Origin: Synechococcus sp. HK01-R
GTDB taxonomy: Bacteria > Cyanobacteriota > Cyanobacteriia > PCC-6307 > Cyanobiaceae
Length of the DNA stretch: 64,000 nt
Direction: 5' to 3'
Assembly: GCF_014217855.1 (NCBI RefSeq)
Contig: NZ_CP059059.1
Location: forward strand, 1,240,001 to 1,304,000
In this document: positions 10,458 to 19,093 of the stretch, one piece after another
Layout of the letters: each line of letters begins with the position of its first letter
How positions within the stretch are numbered: the first letter of the stretch is position 1
The notes under the pieces: model-generated
Told to the model about the DNA's origin: nothing
Database searches by the model: none
Seen by the model: the letters and a program-made list of their open reading frames with translations, nothing else
Made by a program: the position numbers and the translations under genes

Positions 10458-10868
10458 TCAGGCAGCGAAGCCCTTGGCATCCTCGCTCTTGTCAGCGGTG
10501 CTCCGCGTTTGGATGCGCTGCAGCACATAGGCCTCTGCCTCGCGGAACCGCGGTACGGAACGCATCTCGAGGCGGGAGCCATCGTTGAGCACCAGCACCA
10601 TGTCGCCCCAGGCTCCAAATCCGCGGGGCACGCTGCGCACCTCCCGAATCTGGCTGTAGACCACCTGACTGCGGTCGCGGCCCATCCAGCCACCGCTGAC
10701 GGAGATTCTGCGACTGGTGATCGTGAAGCGCAGCCAGAGGGCCCGCACCACAGCCCCAACGGCAAAGGGCAGGCCGATCAGGGTGAGGCCGAACAGGAGA
10801 TTGATGAGGAGATCTCCCCGGGCGGGACCACCCTCGTAGAAGGTCTCTTCGGACAGGGAGGCGGTCAT
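10458..10868 (-). CDS. PH-domain (bPH2/DUF304) membrane protein
   Basis: About 136 residues starting MTASLSEETFYEGGPARGDL. One hydrophobic segment spans residues 20-45, followed by a bacterial PH-like domain: FTITSRRISVSGGWMGRDRS, then QVVYSQIREVRSVPRG. The start was set by a 4-bp ATGA overlap with the rnpA stop codon; a longer upstream frame is antisense-like and unneeded. Function is unknown; such proteins are routinely found between rnpA and yidC in picocyanobacteria and may support membrane protein biogenesis, which is inference from location only. Confidence 0.8.
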   Translation of the reverse strand: MTASLSEETFYEGGPARGDLLINLLFGLTLIGLPFAVGAVVRALWLRFTITSRRISVSGGWMGRDRSQVVYSQIREVRSVPRGFGAWGDMVLVLNDGSRLEMRSVPRFREAEAYVLQRIQTRSTADKSEDAKGFAA

Positions 10869-11263
10869 GGCAGCAGGCCGGCGTTCTTGAGCAATCTGTC
10901 GCATTCTTCTAGCAGCGGGGCTTCGAGGAGCTGGACTCCCGGCCGAAGACTGATCAGCAGCCATTGTTCACCCTGCTCAGCAGCCTGTTCAAGCCGTCGG
11001 CGCAGGTGCTCGTGGAGGCGGCGTCTCAGCTTGTTCCGCACCACGGAGCGCTTGCTCACCTTGTTGCTGATCACGACGGCACAGCGGCAGCGACACGACT
11101 CAGGTGCCTGCTGTTCCCAGCGTTGGAGCACTGGGTTCAGCAATCTGGGTTCGGCTTGCACCACGCGGAGCACCATGTGCTCTCCATCAAGACGTCGACC
11201 GCGTCGGTGCAGACGGTTGAAGCAGCGGTGGCCCCGCAGGCGCATGGGTGCCGGCAGAACCAT
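10865..11263 (-). CDS. rnpA: Ribonuclease P protein component
   Basis: A 132-residue basic protein beginning MVLPAPMRLRGHRCFNRLHR. The signature RNR region is present as SNKVSKRSVVRNKLRRRLHE near residues 66-86. RnpA binds the catalytic RNase P RNA and assists 5' maturation of tRNA precursors. The gene follows rpmH by 14 bp and overlaps the PH-domain gene by 4 bp, the standard rpmH-rnpA pairing. An internal ATG at residue 7 is an alternative start. Confidence 0.95.
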   Translation of the reverse strand: MVLPAPMRLRGHRCFNRLHRRGRRLDGEHMVLRVVQAEPRLLNPVLQRWEQQAPESCRCRCAVVISNKVSKRSVVRNKLRRRLHEHLRRRLEQAAEQGEQWLLISLRPGVQLLEAPLLEECDRLLKNAGLLP

Positions 11264-11277
11264 CGCTCAGCGGTTAA

Positions 11278-11415
11278 TCAGACCGAGACCCGCGCCCGAC
11301 CACGCTTGCGGCGGCTGCGGATCACGCGGCGGCCGGTGTGGGTGCGCATGCGAACACGGAAGCCGGAGACGCGCTTGCGCTTACGGCTGGTGCCGCCGAG
11401 TGTTCTCTTGGTCAT
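11278..11415 (-). CDS. rpmH: 50S ribosomal protein L34
   Basis: Forty-five residues reading [20 protein letters not shown] and continuing [16 protein letters not shown] to the end RGRARVSV. This is unmistakable L34, in the full cyanobacterial length. It begins the rpmH-rnpA-PH-yidC-DUF177-ycf46 cluster. The 58-bp space upstream contains an AT-rich stretch around 11445-11458 that is the most likely promoter region in an otherwise GC-rich neighbourhood. Confidence 0.97.
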   Translation of the reverse strand: MTKRTLGGTSRKRKRVSGFRVRMRTHTGRRVIRSRRKRGRARVSV

Positions 11416-11473
11416 GGATTTTCGGCGCCCGGCCTGTCGTCAATTCGATAATTTATCAGCCGGGATGCCTGGG

Positions 11474-12100
11474 TCAGTCGATGTCGATCAGCCAGCTGCC
11501 CAGGTAGCCAGCCACGGGGACGTCTCCCGGAGCCTGGGCGAGGGCATTGAACTGGAACATGCCACCGCGGTTCGGATTGAAGATGTTCATCACCACCGCA
11601 TAGGTCCCGCCAGTCGGGATGGGGGTGTCAGGGAACACCTCGATGGCCGTCTGCTTCTCATTCACCTCGAACACCGCTGGCAGCTTCTCCTTGCAGCGGC
11701 TTCGCGAAAGCATGCCGCCAAGTTCCATGCGGCAGAGAGCCAGGTCGTCAGGCCTGATTTTTGAGTTGAAGTAGTCGGGGACCCCAATGCTGAGCTTGAG
11801 GATCGCGGTCTTGCGGTCCTTCGGACGGAGCATCAGGAAGTACTCCGCTCTCTCCAGCTGCCTCGTGGAGCTCTGGAAGTAATAGAGCTTCCTGTAGTCG
11901 CGGCTGTTCTCCCAGCGAAATTCCAGCAGGGCCGGCGTTCCCTGAGCTTGAACCTGGCGTGGAGCAGTGGCGTCCAGGAGCGAAGCCCCCCCGAGAAGCC
12001 CTGCGGCTGCAACACCGCTGGCGAGGCCGAAGCCCCCAAGGGCCTGTCGAAGGGGAGTCATGAATCGGTTGTGCATCGGGAAGCGGATGGCGACGGCCAT
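11474..12100 (-). CDS. DUF2808 secreted protein
   Basis: About 208 residues or slightly fewer, depending on which of several Met codons near the start is used (MHNRF or MTPLRQALGG are likely). The N-terminal hydrophobic run GGFGLASGVAAAGLLGGAS ends in an AxA-like VQAQG site, suggesting Sec export to the periplasm or lumen. The mature part has the DUF2808 pattern: SIGVPDYFNSKIRPDDLALC and a TYAVVMNIFNPNRGG ending. Its function is unknown; the family is cyanobacterial. It is transcribed toward rpmH but a gap with AT-rich promoter-like DNA separates them. Confidence 0.8.
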   Translation of the reverse strand: MAVAIRFPMHNRFMTPLRQALGGFGLASGVAAAGLLGGASLLDATAPRQVQAQGTPALLEFRWENSRDYRKLYYFQSSTRQLERAEYFLMLRPKDRKTAILKLSIGVPDYFNSKIRPDDLALCRMELGGMLSRSRCKEKLPAVFEVNEKQTAIEVFPDTPIPTGGTYAVVMNIFNPNRGGMFQFNALAQAPGDVPVAGYLGSWLIDID

Positions 12101-12174
12101 CGGCGGAGGTCATGAAATCGATTGTCCTGAGCCTGAACGCGGGAACGACGATCCCTGGGCCGGCCCTGGAGCTG

Positions 12175-12555
12175 TCAGTTGTGACCGGATCGGTCTGGTC
12201 GCAGTCGACTGGCCTCGCCGAGATAGGCATGACAAGGCGTCTGATCGGCTGGTAGCCACACGTGAGCCAGTAGACGGATGCAGCGGGCTAGATCCCCCTG
12301 AACCGCCATCTGCTGGCAGTCGAGCAGAGCAACGCTGTCCCAGCCGGCATGGCGCCGGGCGATGGCTGCGGGAAAACAGGCGTCGAGATCGGCGGTCACC
12401 GAGAAGGTGACCGACACGATCCGTTCAGGGGAGAGCCGGTTGCGTTCCACCATCGCCGTCACCAACTCCTGCACCGAGGCCTCGATGGCGTCAACGGTGT
12501 TGGCCGGACAGGTGGTCGCTCCACGCAGCCCTTGCAATCGCAGTGATTCGCTCAT
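12175..12555 (-). CDS. aroH: Chorismate mutase, AroH type
   Basis: About 126 residues starting MSESLRLQGLRGATTCPANT. LRGATT and the VSVTFSVTADLDACFPA stretch, including Arg near residue 11 and the TxDLDAxFPA segment, are the AroH active-site signature. This trimeric enzyme converts chorismate to prephenate for Phe/Tyr synthesis. The start was chosen because it forms a 4-bp ATGA overlap with the sppA stop. The C-terminal tail (SRLRPDRSGHN) is longer and more basic than in most AroH proteins and may be disordered. Confidence 0.93.
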   Translation of the reverse strand: MSESLRLQGLRGATTCPANTVDAIEASVQELVTAMVERNRLSPERIVSVTFSVTADLDACFPAAIARRHAGWDSVALLDCQQMAVQGDLARCIRLLAHVWLPADQTPCHAYLGEASRLRPDRSGHN

Positions 12556-13370
12556 GGGCGATACAGCCAGAGGGCCTGGCCGCAGAGCAGAAGTTCGCTT
12601 TCCAGCGCCGACCCCAGGCGGCTGAGCCATTCGGATCCTGGGAGCAGCCCCATCAGTTGCTTGCGCGGTTTGCCGAGGGTCACCGGTCGACAGTCCTCAT
12701 CCAGGTCGGCCAGTTCCGCTGCGATGGTTCGGGCCGCCTCCTCATCACCCAAGACATCCACCAGACCGAGTGCCTTCGCTTGGGCGCCGCTGAACACCCG
12801 TCCATCAGCGAAGCCGCGCACCACTGACGGCTCGAGATTTCGACCCTGTGCCACGGCCTCCACGAACTGGTCGTAGCTGCTGTCAATCAGCTCCTGCAGC
12901 AGCTGTCGTTCCTCGCTGCTGAGCGCGCGATCAGGGGACAGGATGTCTTTGAAGGCACCACTTTTGACCGTCTCGAAGCGGATTCCGATCCGTTCCAGGA
13001 GCTTGGAGAGATTGTTGCCTCGAAGAATCACGCCGATGGAGCCGGTGATCGTGCCTGGATTGCTCACGATCGTTTCCGCGGCCACTCCGACATAGACCCC
13101 ACCGGAGGCGGAGATGTTGCCGAAGCTGGCCACCACACGGCAGCCCTTCTCCCGCAGACGCAGCAGCGCCGCATGGATCTCCTGGCTGTCGCCCACCGTG
13201 CCTCCAGGGCTGTCGATCCGCAGCAGCAGGGCGGGGAATTCCCTCGTCTCCACCTCGCGAAGAGCCTTCAGCACGCGCCGTCGCGTGGTGGCCGCAATGG
13301 GGCCCTCGATGGCAATCCGCGCCATCCGTCGGCGGGATTTGCGGCGCCAAGGCCAGACCATATGCGTCAT
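12552..13370 (-). CDS. sppA: Signal peptide peptidase SppA, short form (S49)
   Basis: About 272 residues, the short archaeal/Bacillus-like SppA. The nucleophile Ser lies in NISASGGVYVG near residue 100; the general-base Lys is in the region after TGSIGVILRGNNLSKL. It degrades signal peptides released in the membrane. The start MTHMVWPWRRKSRRRMARI was chosen because the open frame further upstream overlaps the divergent transporter gene antisense; MVWPW nine bases downstream is also possible. The N-terminus is strongly basic and lacks a clear membrane helix, so membrane attachment may be peripheral. Confidence 0.92.
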   Translation of the reverse strand: MTHMVWPWRRKSRRRMARIAIEGPIAATTRRRVLKALREVETREFPALLLRIDSPGGTVGDSQEIHAALLRLREKGCRVVASFGNISASGGVYVGVAAETIVSNPGTITGSIGVILRGNNLSKLLERIGIRFETVKSGAFKDILSPDRALSSEERQLLQELIDSSYDQFVEAVAQGRNLEPSVVRGFADGRVFSGAQAKALGLVDVLGDEEAARTIAAELADLDEDCRPVTLGKPRKQLMGLLPGSEWLSRLGSALESELLLCGQALWLYRP

Positions 13371-13414
13371 CCGTTGTCGTTCGGATCTTAAAAAGGAGCC
13401 TGCTGGATGGCCCC

Positions 13415-14374
13415 ATGGTTTCTCTCCGCCTCGGGCTTCTGCTGGTCTTGCCCTTTGCTCTTTGGGGCACGGCGATGGCCGCGATGGCGCCCCTCCTCGA
13501 TTCAGGAGGGCCATTGTTGGTGGCGGCGCTGCGTTTGCTGCCGGCTGGGGTCGCCCTGTTGCTGAGTCTCCCCTTCCTCGGGGCCTCCCCTCGGGTGGCG
13601 CCCGCCGATCTGGGCTGGTTTGTGCTTTTCACACTGGTGGATGCCACCGTCTTTCAGTTCTGCCTGGCCCGTGGACTCGCAGGCACCGGTGCCGGTCTCG
13701 GCTCCGTGCTGATCGATTCCCAGCCTCTGATGGTTGCCCTTCTGGCCAGGGCTCTCTTTGCCGAGGCGATCAATCCCGTCGGCTGGATCGGATTGCTGCT
13801 GGGTCTCGCAGGCATCCTCTGTTTGGGTGTTCCGGCTGACCTTCTCCACCATTGGTGGTTGCTCGGTGCCTCGGTTCCCGCCTCCGGACTGCTGGATGGT
13901 GGGGCGCTTTGGATGCTGGCGGCGGCCGTGGCCATGGCCCTGGGCACCGTTCTGAGTCGTTTCGCTTGCCGCGACAGTCACCCCGTCACCGTGACCGGTT
14001 GGCACATGATTCTTGGGGGGACCCCTCTGCTGCTCGTTCACGCTGCCGATGCCGGCCGCCCCTTCCTGCCGCCTTGGACTCTTCCCCAGTGGGGGCTGAT
14101 GGCCTACGCAAGTCTTTTTGGTAGTGCCCTGGCCTACGGGCTCTTTTTCTGGTTCGCCACCCGCCGAGAGCTCACCGGTTTCACCACCCTCGGCTTCCTC
14201 ACCCCGGTGTTTGCTCTCATCTCTGGTGGACTCTGGCTCCAGGAGCGGCTCGAACCGCTTCAGTGGGTGGGTGTGATGCTCGTGCTGCTCTCCGTTGTCT
14301 TGGTCAGTCAGCGCCGCCGTCTTTGGGAGCCTCTTGGCCCCGCGCCCCTCATTTCAACCGGAGAGTCCGGCTGA
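13415..14374 (+). CDS. EamA/DMT-family transporter
   Basis: A 319-residue polytopic protein with about ten predicted hydrophobic helices in two EamA repeats: the first around GTAMAAMAPLLDSGGPLLVA and the second around ALGTVLSRFACRDSHPVTVT. The conserved second-repeat end YGLFFWFATRRELTGFTTLG is clear. Drug/metabolite transporter substrates vary (amino acids, sugars, nucleosides), so none is assigned. The C-terminus is basic and cytoplasmic. It overlaps the glycosyltransferase downstream by a single base (TGATG), indicating coupling. Confidence 0.85.
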   Translation: MVSLRLGLLLVLPFALWGTAMAAMAPLLDSGGPLLVAALRLLPAGVALLLSLPFLGASPRVAPADLGWFVLFTLVDATVFQFCLARGLAGTGAGLGSVLIDSQPLMVALLARALFAEAINPVGWIGLLLGLAGILCLGVPADLLHHWWLLGASVPASGLLDGGALWMLAAAVAMALGTVLSRFACRDSHPVTVTGWHMILGGTPLLLVHAADAGRPFLPPWTLPQWGLMAYASLFGSALAYGLFFWFATRRELTGFTTLGFLTPVFALISGGLWLQERLEPLQWVGVMLVLLSVVLVSQRRRLWEPLGPAPLISTGESG

Positions 14375-15486
14375 TGGCCAGCGTTCCTCGCGATCTCGTG
14401 CTCGTCAGCACCCCGATCGGTTATCTCGGCAGTGGGCGGGGCGGAGGCGTGGAGCTCACCCTGGCCTCCTTGACCCAGGGCCTGCTGGCGCGTGGCCATC
14501 GCCTCACGCTTGTCGCACCAGAGGGTTCGTCTCTCCCAGCGGGTTGTGATGGCGTGGCTCTGCATACCGTTGCCGGCGGAGACCAGCCCAGCTGGCAGCA
14601 CGCTGATGCCGACGGCCCCGTGCTGATTCCCGCCGATGCCGTGCTGCCCCGTCTCTGGGAGAGGGCCCTCGCGCTCGGGGAGAAGGCCGATGCCGTGCTC
14701 AATTTCAGCTACGACTGGTTGCCGTTGTGGCTCACTCCCCGAGTTCAGCCAAGGATTTTTCATCTGATCAGCATGGGGTCCGTGGCCCGGGTCATGGACC
14801 AGTTGGTCGCAGACCTGGCCCGCTGGGATCAACGACGGCTTGCCTTCCACACCCATCGCCAGGCGGCCGATTTCAGCTTGCCGGCAGCGGCGCAAGTGGT
14901 CGGCAATGGCTTTGATCTCAGCCGCTATCAGTTCCAGCTCGAAGCCGGGGGGGCCTTGGGCTGGGCAGGGCGGGTCGCGCCTGAAAAAGGACTGGAGGAT
15001 GCTGTTGCCGTGGCCGCTGCCCTGCAGGAGCCACTGCAGGTGTGGGGTGTGGTCGAGGATCCCGCCTATGCCGCCCGGGTGGAACGTGCTGTGCCGCCCG
15101 GCACGATCGTTTGGCGTGGTTTCCTGCCGACGGCAGAACTCCAGAAGCAGCTGGGGCGTTGCCGGGCCCTGATCAACACGCCCAAATGGAATGAGGCCTA
15201 CGGCAATGTGGTGGTTGAGGCACTCGCCTGCGGAGTGCCAGTGGTGGCCTATGACCGCGGGGGGCCAGGAGAACTGCTGCAGAACGGAGTGACGGGCTGG
15301 TTGGTGTCTCCCGACGATCGCGACGCGTTGTTGGCCGCGACTCGACAGGTCGATGCAATCGATCGCCAGGCTTGCCGACGCTGGGTTGAGGCCCATGCCA
15401 GTCAGGCCGTGTTCGCCGAGCGGGTGGAGCAATGGCTGGATCTCACCCTTGCGGCAGGGGATGGCAGCATCTCTCGATGCCCATGA
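14374..15486 (+). CDS. Glycosyltransferase family 4
   Basis: A 370-residue GT-B glycosyltransferase. The N-terminal domain has a glycine-rich loop (GSGRGGGVELTLASLTQGLL) near residues 18-38. The C-terminal GT1/GT4 domain has GWAGRVAPEKGLEDA near residue 200 and the nucleotide-sugar binding end WNEAYGNVVVEALACGVPVV, including the Ex7E motif. It probably adds a sugar to a cell-surface glycan; donor and acceptor are unknown. Start at the TGATG overlap with the transporter gene; the open frame upstream is shadow sequence. Confidence 0.88.
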   Translation: MASVPRDLVLVSTPIGYLGSGRGGGVELTLASLTQGLLARGHRLTLVAPEGSSLPAGCDGVALHTVAGGDQPSWQHADADGPVLIPADAVLPRLWERALALGEKADAVLNFSYDWLPLWLTPRVQPRIFHLISMGSVARVMDQLVADLARWDQRRLAFHTHRQAADFSLPAAAQVVGNGFDLSRYQFQLEAGGALGWAGRVAPEKGLEDAVAVAAALQEPLQVWGVVEDPAYAARVERAVPPGTIVWRGFLPTAELQKQLGRCRALINTPKWNEAYGNVVVEALACGVPVVAYDRGGPGELLQNGVTGWLVSPDDRDALLAATRQVDAIDRQACRRWVEAHASQAVFAERVEQWLDLTLAAGDGSISRCP

Positions 15487-17342
15487 CCCCCTCGGCAGTG
15501 TCGCCAACCCCCACGCCGCGGCTCTCTCCTCGTCAACGCCGTCGCGGCCTGCTGCTGGTTCTGGCCCTCGGGCTGCTCCTCTGCGTCTGGCAGCTTGGTG
15601 GCACTGGCCTTGTGGATGAAACGCCGCCTTTATTCGCCGCCTCTGGGCGGGCCATGGCCCGAACCGGCGACTGGCTGACGCCCCGGGTGAATGGCTTGCC
15701 GCGCTTTGACAAGCCTCCTCTTGTGTACTGGTTGATGGGTCTTGGTTATGCCCTTCCAGGGCAGGCTCAGTGGGACTCTCTCGGTACCTGGGCCGCGCGC
15801 TTGCCTTCGGCACTGGCGACCATCGCGGCCATGCTCATGCTCGCCGATACGGTGATGGGGCATCCACAGGCTGGGGATGGGCAGCCGCGTCGTACCGCTG
15901 TTGCGGTTGCTTTGGCCTTCGCGCTCTCACCCCTGGTGCTCCTCTGGAGCCGCACGGCCGTCAGTGATGCCCTGCTCAGCGGCACCCTCGCTGTCAGCCT
16001 GCTTGGTCAGTGGCGCTGTCATGTCACTGGCGGTCGTCGCTGGTGGCTTGCCTGGGTGGTGCTGGGCTTCGCGGTTCTGACCAAAGGCCCGGTTGCCGTG
16101 GTGCTGACCGGACTCACCCTGGGACTGTTTGCGTTGTTGCGTCGCGATCTCCCCTCCCTCTGGAGACAGCTGCGCCCCCTCCCCGGTCTCTTGATCACCG
16201 CCCTGATCAGCGTGCCCTGGTACGTCGCGGAACTGGTGGTGGAGGGGCAGCCCTTTTGGGACAGTTTTTTCGGCTATCACAACCTGCAGCGTCTCACCTC
16301 CGTGGTGAATGACCACCTCCAGCCCTGGTGGTTTTTTGGTCCGGTGATGTTGATTGCCGCCCTCCCCTTCACACCGCTTCTACTGCTCGGGCTATGGCAG
16401 GTCATTCCCCGCCAGGTTCTGCGCCGTTCTGACGCCCGCCCCGACCAGACGCTCCAAACTTTCGCTGCCTGCTGGCTGCTGTCGGTGCTGCTGTTGTTTA
16501 CGTCGGCCGCCACCAAGCTGCCCAGCTACTGGTTGCCAGCGACCCCCGCAGCTGCCTTGCTGATCGTTCTCTCTCTGCGGGCGGACCCCATGCGCTCCCG
16601 GTCCGCCCAGTGGTGGGCCTGGATCGCTGCTGTCGGACTCACCCTGGTGTTGGCGGCGGGTCTCTGGGCTTCGCCCCTCTGGGTTCCGCTGATCCAGGAT
16701 CCGGAGATGCCCACCCTGCCTGCAGAGTTGCTGGCCAGCGGTCTCGTGTTACGGGCAGCGGTCTGTTTCAGCGTCGCTGCCCTTCTCGGGCTTTGGTTGG
16801 CCCGCCGCAGGCCTGCTCCTGAGGGATTGCTGGCGATGCAGGGGCCCCTGGTGGTGTTTCAGCTGGTGGCCCTGTTGCCGATGAGCTTCCTCGGAGACCG
16901 GGTGCGTCAGCTTCCCGTTCGCGAGGCCGCGGCGGAGATGCTCAGGCAGCAGCGTCAGCAGCCCCAGGAGCCGTTGGCGATGGTGGGAGCCATGAAGCCG
17001 TCCCTGCACTTCTATACCGGTCAGGTCGTCGTCTATGAGGGGCGATCCAAGGGTGCCCTGGTGAACCTGGCAGACCGGTTGCGATTCGAGCAGCGGCGAG
17101 GCTGGAGCGGCACGCCGGTCGAGCGCCCGACGGATCACCCCCCCGCCACCGTGCTGGTGCTGATCGATCAGGGCACCACAGAGCGGGAGCACTGGAGGGG
17201 CCTGGAGCCACAGCGTTTGGGACGCTATGGAATCTTCCAGCTCTGGCGGGTCGATCGGCGCCGTCTGGAGCAGCGGGCCCGTCGCCTCGCGGCCGACGGC
17301 AACGCCCCTGACTGGCGTCGCCCCAGGCCGGAGCGCTACTGA
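15483..17342 (+). CDS. Polytopic GT39/ArnT-like glycosyltransferase
   Basis: About 620 residues with many hydrophobic helices. The conserved first lumenal loop is present: DETPPLFAASGRAMARTGDW followed by RFDKPPLVYWLM, as in ArnT and lipid-linked sugar transferases. A soluble C-terminal domain of about 150 residues follows. Such enzymes transfer a sugar from a polyprenyl-phosphate carrier to lipid or protein on the outer face of the membrane. Start placed at the ATGA overlap with the GT4 stop; an ATG two codons earlier is equally possible. Pairing with GT4 suggests one surface-glycan pathway. The 3' end overlaps the convergent DUF721 gene by 7 bp. Confidence 0.85.
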   Translation: MTPSAVSPTPTPRLSPRQRRRGLLLVLALGLLLCVWQLGGTGLVDETPPLFAASGRAMARTGDWLTPRVNGLPRFDKPPLVYWLMGLGYALPGQAQWDSLGTWAARLPSALATIAAMLMLADTVMGHPQAGDGQPRRTAVAVALAFALSPLVLLWSRTAVSDALLSGTLAVSLLGQWRCHVTGGRRWWLAWVVLGFAVLTKGPVAVVLTGLTLGLFALLRRDLPSLWRQLRPLPGLLITALISVPWYVAELVVEGQPFWDSFFGYHNLQRLTSVVNDHLQPWWFFGPVMLIAALPFTPLLLLGLWQVIPRQVLRRSDARPDQTLQTFAACWLLSVLLLFTSAATKLPSYWLPATPAAALLIVLSLRADPMRSRSAQWWAWIAAVGLTLVLAAGLWASPLWVPLIQDPEMPTLPAELLASGLVLRAAVCFSVAALLGLWLARRRPAPEGLLAMQGPLVVFQLVALLPMSFLGDRVRQLPVREAAAEMLRQQRQQPQEPLAMVGAMKPSLHFYTGQVVVYEGRSKGALVNLADRLRFEQRRGWSGTPVERPTDHPPATVLVLIDQGTTEREHWRGLEPQRLGRYGIFQLWRVDRRRLEQRARRLAADGNAPDWRRPRPERY

Positions 17343-17878
17343 TCGGTTGACGCGATCTCTGGAGCGGCCAGTTCCAGACGTCGACAGAAACCGCAATGCC
17401 CCCACAGGGCCATCTCCCCGGCCGGAGCAGGGCTCTGGCAGCGGGGGCAGCGGGCCAGTCCATGCACATCGATGCGGCTGGGATGGCGTTGCCAGATCGC
17501 GTCCTCGCTTTCCAATTCGGCTCTTTGGGCCGGATGGTGCTGCTGGATGCGCAGGTCCTTGATGCTGTGCCCGGCACTACGCAGGGCGGCCATGAGCTGG
17601 GGCCGGCTGTATTGGAGGGCCTGTCGCCATTGGGGGTGGCTGGCACCGATCGTCAGCAGACCGTTGTGTAGGGAGAGTGGCCTGCAGTGCGGAGCCAACT
17701 GGGAACCTGCCAACCGGGGCCAGTCTTCCCAGATGGCAGCCAGGGATCCCTCCATCCGCCAGTGCCGCTGCAGGTCCTCCAGGCAGCTGGCGAGGGCTTG
17801 GGCCGGTGCTGGTGCAGGCGGCTGGAGCAGCTCGCCGCGGCCGAAACGGCGGCGCTGGGATTGGGGTGCCCTTGCCAT
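17336..17878 (-). CDS. DUF721 (DciA-like) protein with C-terminal zinc ribbon
   Basis: A 180-residue protein. Residues about 30-110 form a DUF721 domain (WEDWPRLAGSQLAPHCRPLS, then HPQWRQALQYSRPQLMAALR), the fold shared with DciA, a helicase-loading factor. The C-terminal part adds two CxxC pairs, CPRC and CGFC, about 18 residues apart, forming a probable zinc ribbon. The N-terminus is basic and proline/alanine-rich. A DciA-like role in replicative helicase loading is an inference; nucleic-acid binding is the safer statement. It converges on the GT39 gene and is divergent from vipp1. Confidence 0.8.
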   Translation of the reverse strand: MARAPQSQRRRFGRGELLQPPAPAPAQALASCLEDLQRHWRMEGSLAAIWEDWPRLAGSQLAPHCRPLSLHNGLLTIGASHPQWRQALQYSRPQLMAALRSAGHSIKDLRIQQHHPAQRAELESEDAIWQRHPSRIDVHGLARCPRCQSPAPAGEMALWGHCGFCRRLELAAPEIASTDQ

Positions 17879-17954
17879 GGGGTCATGCTAGTCAGCTTCT
17901 TCGCCTCCTCTCGCTAGCCTCCGGGGGCCGCCTCACTCGCTGCTCGTCCCAACC

Positions 17955-18731
17955 ATGGGTTTATTTGATCGGCTCAGTCGTCTGCTGCGCGCCAACCTCA
18001 ACGATCTGGTGAGCAAGGCGGAGGATCCGGTGAAGATCCTCGATCAGTCTGTGGCCGACATGCAGGCCGACCTGGTCAAGTTGCGCCAGGCGGTGGCGAT
18101 GGCGATTGCGAGTCAGAAACGACTTCGCAACCAGGCAGAACAGGCTGAGTCTCAGGCCGTGACTTGGTACGAGCGGGCCGAGCTGGCCCTCAAGAAGGGC
18201 GAGGACGGTCTGGCTCGGGAGGCCCTCGCTCGACGCAAGACCTATCAAGAGACTGCGACGTCTCTCTCTGGCCAGCTGCAAGGCCAGGATGCCCAGGTGG
18301 AGACCCTCAAGAAGAGCCTGGTGGCACTCGAGGGCAAGATCGCCGAGGCGCGTACCAAAAAGGACATGCTCAAGGCTCGAGCCCAGGCGGCCCAGGCGCA
18401 GCAGCAGCTCCAAAGTGCCGTGGGCAATCTCGGCAGCAATTCCGCCATGGCTGCCTTCGAGCGCATGGAGGACAAGGTGCAGGCGATGGAGGCCAGCAGC
18501 CAGGCCGCTGCCGAGCTCGCCGGGGCCGATCTCGAGAGTCAGTTCGCCGCCTTGGAGGGCGGAAACGATGTTGACGACGAGCTTGCGGCTTTGCGGCAGC
18601 GGCTGGAGGGAGGTCCGGAGGCGGTGGCTCTGCCATCAGCCGCAGCGGCTCCGGCTGATGTGGAGCCGGTGAAAGTTGAAGAGGTGGATGCAGAGCTCGA
18701 GGAGCTGCGTCGCTCGATCGACAAGCTCTGA
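17955..18731 (+). CDS. vipp1: PspA/IM30 family, Vipp1 membrane-remodelling protein
   Basis: A 258-residue almost entirely helical protein starting MGLFDRLSRLLRANLNDLVS, the amphipathic N-terminal helix that docks to membranes. A long coiled coil with the PspA hairpin spans residues 25-185. A C-terminal extension ending EELRRSIDKL distinguishes Vipp1 from bacterial PspA. Vipp1 forms rings and rods that maintain thylakoid membranes. An intervening acidic Ala/Pro-rich linker near residues 215-240 looks flexible. Start chosen from the invariant MGLFDR. It is followed 35 bp later by thioredoxin. Confidence 0.93.
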   Translation: MGLFDRLSRLLRANLNDLVSKAEDPVKILDQSVADMQADLVKLRQAVAMAIASQKRLRNQAEQAESQAVTWYERAELALKKGEDGLAREALARRKTYQETATSLSGQLQGQDAQVETLKKSLVALEGKIAEARTKKDMLKARAQAAQAQQQLQSAVGNLGSNSAMAAFERMEDKVQAMEASSQAAAELAGADLESQFAALEGGNDVDDELAALRQRLEGGPEAVALPSAAAAPADVEPVKVEEVDAELEELRRSIDKL

Positions 18732-18766
18732 GTCCCCATAGGATCGGAGCTATTCGTGCCTTCGCC

Positions 18767-19093
18767 GTGGCTCAAGCCGTCTCCGATTTCACCGATGCCG
18801 TCTTTGCCCAGGAGGTGCTTCAGGCCCCCACCACTGTGCTGGTGGATTTCTGGGCTCCCTGGTGTGGTCCCTGTCGCCTGATGGCACCCCTGATGGACTG
18901 GGCGGCTGAGACCTATTCCGGCCGGCTTCAGGTGGGCAAGCTCGAAGTGGATGGCAATCCTGCAACCCGGGACGCCTATCAGGTTCAGGGCATTCCCACC
19001 CTGATCCTGTTCCGGGACGGTGAGGTGCTGGCACGCCATGAGGGCGCCATCGCCAAGCCACAGCTGCAGGCCTTCCTGGATGCTCACCTCTAA
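18767..19093 (+). CDS. Thioredoxin
   Basis: A 108-residue thioredoxin with a GTG start. The active site WCGPC follows VDFWAP near residues 27-36, and the cis-proline is in GIPTLILFRDG. It is a typical m/x-type thioredoxin fold for disulfide reduction; which photosynthetic or biosynthetic targets it serves cannot be told from sequence. The only alternative start would delete the first beta strand, so GTG is accepted. It overlaps the aminotransferase downstream by 14 bp. Confidence 0.93.
   Translation: MAQAVSDFTDAVFAQEVLQAPTTVLVDFWAPWCGPCRLMAPLMDWAAETYSGRLQVGKLEVDGNPATRDAYQVQGIPTLILFRDGEVLARHEGAIAKPQLQAFLDAHL

Noticed and set aside
11278-12100. Possible replication origin near rpmH-rnpA
   Set aside because: No DnaA-box cluster and no dnaA or dnaN nearby; in cyanobacteria rpmH-rnpA is often not at the origin.
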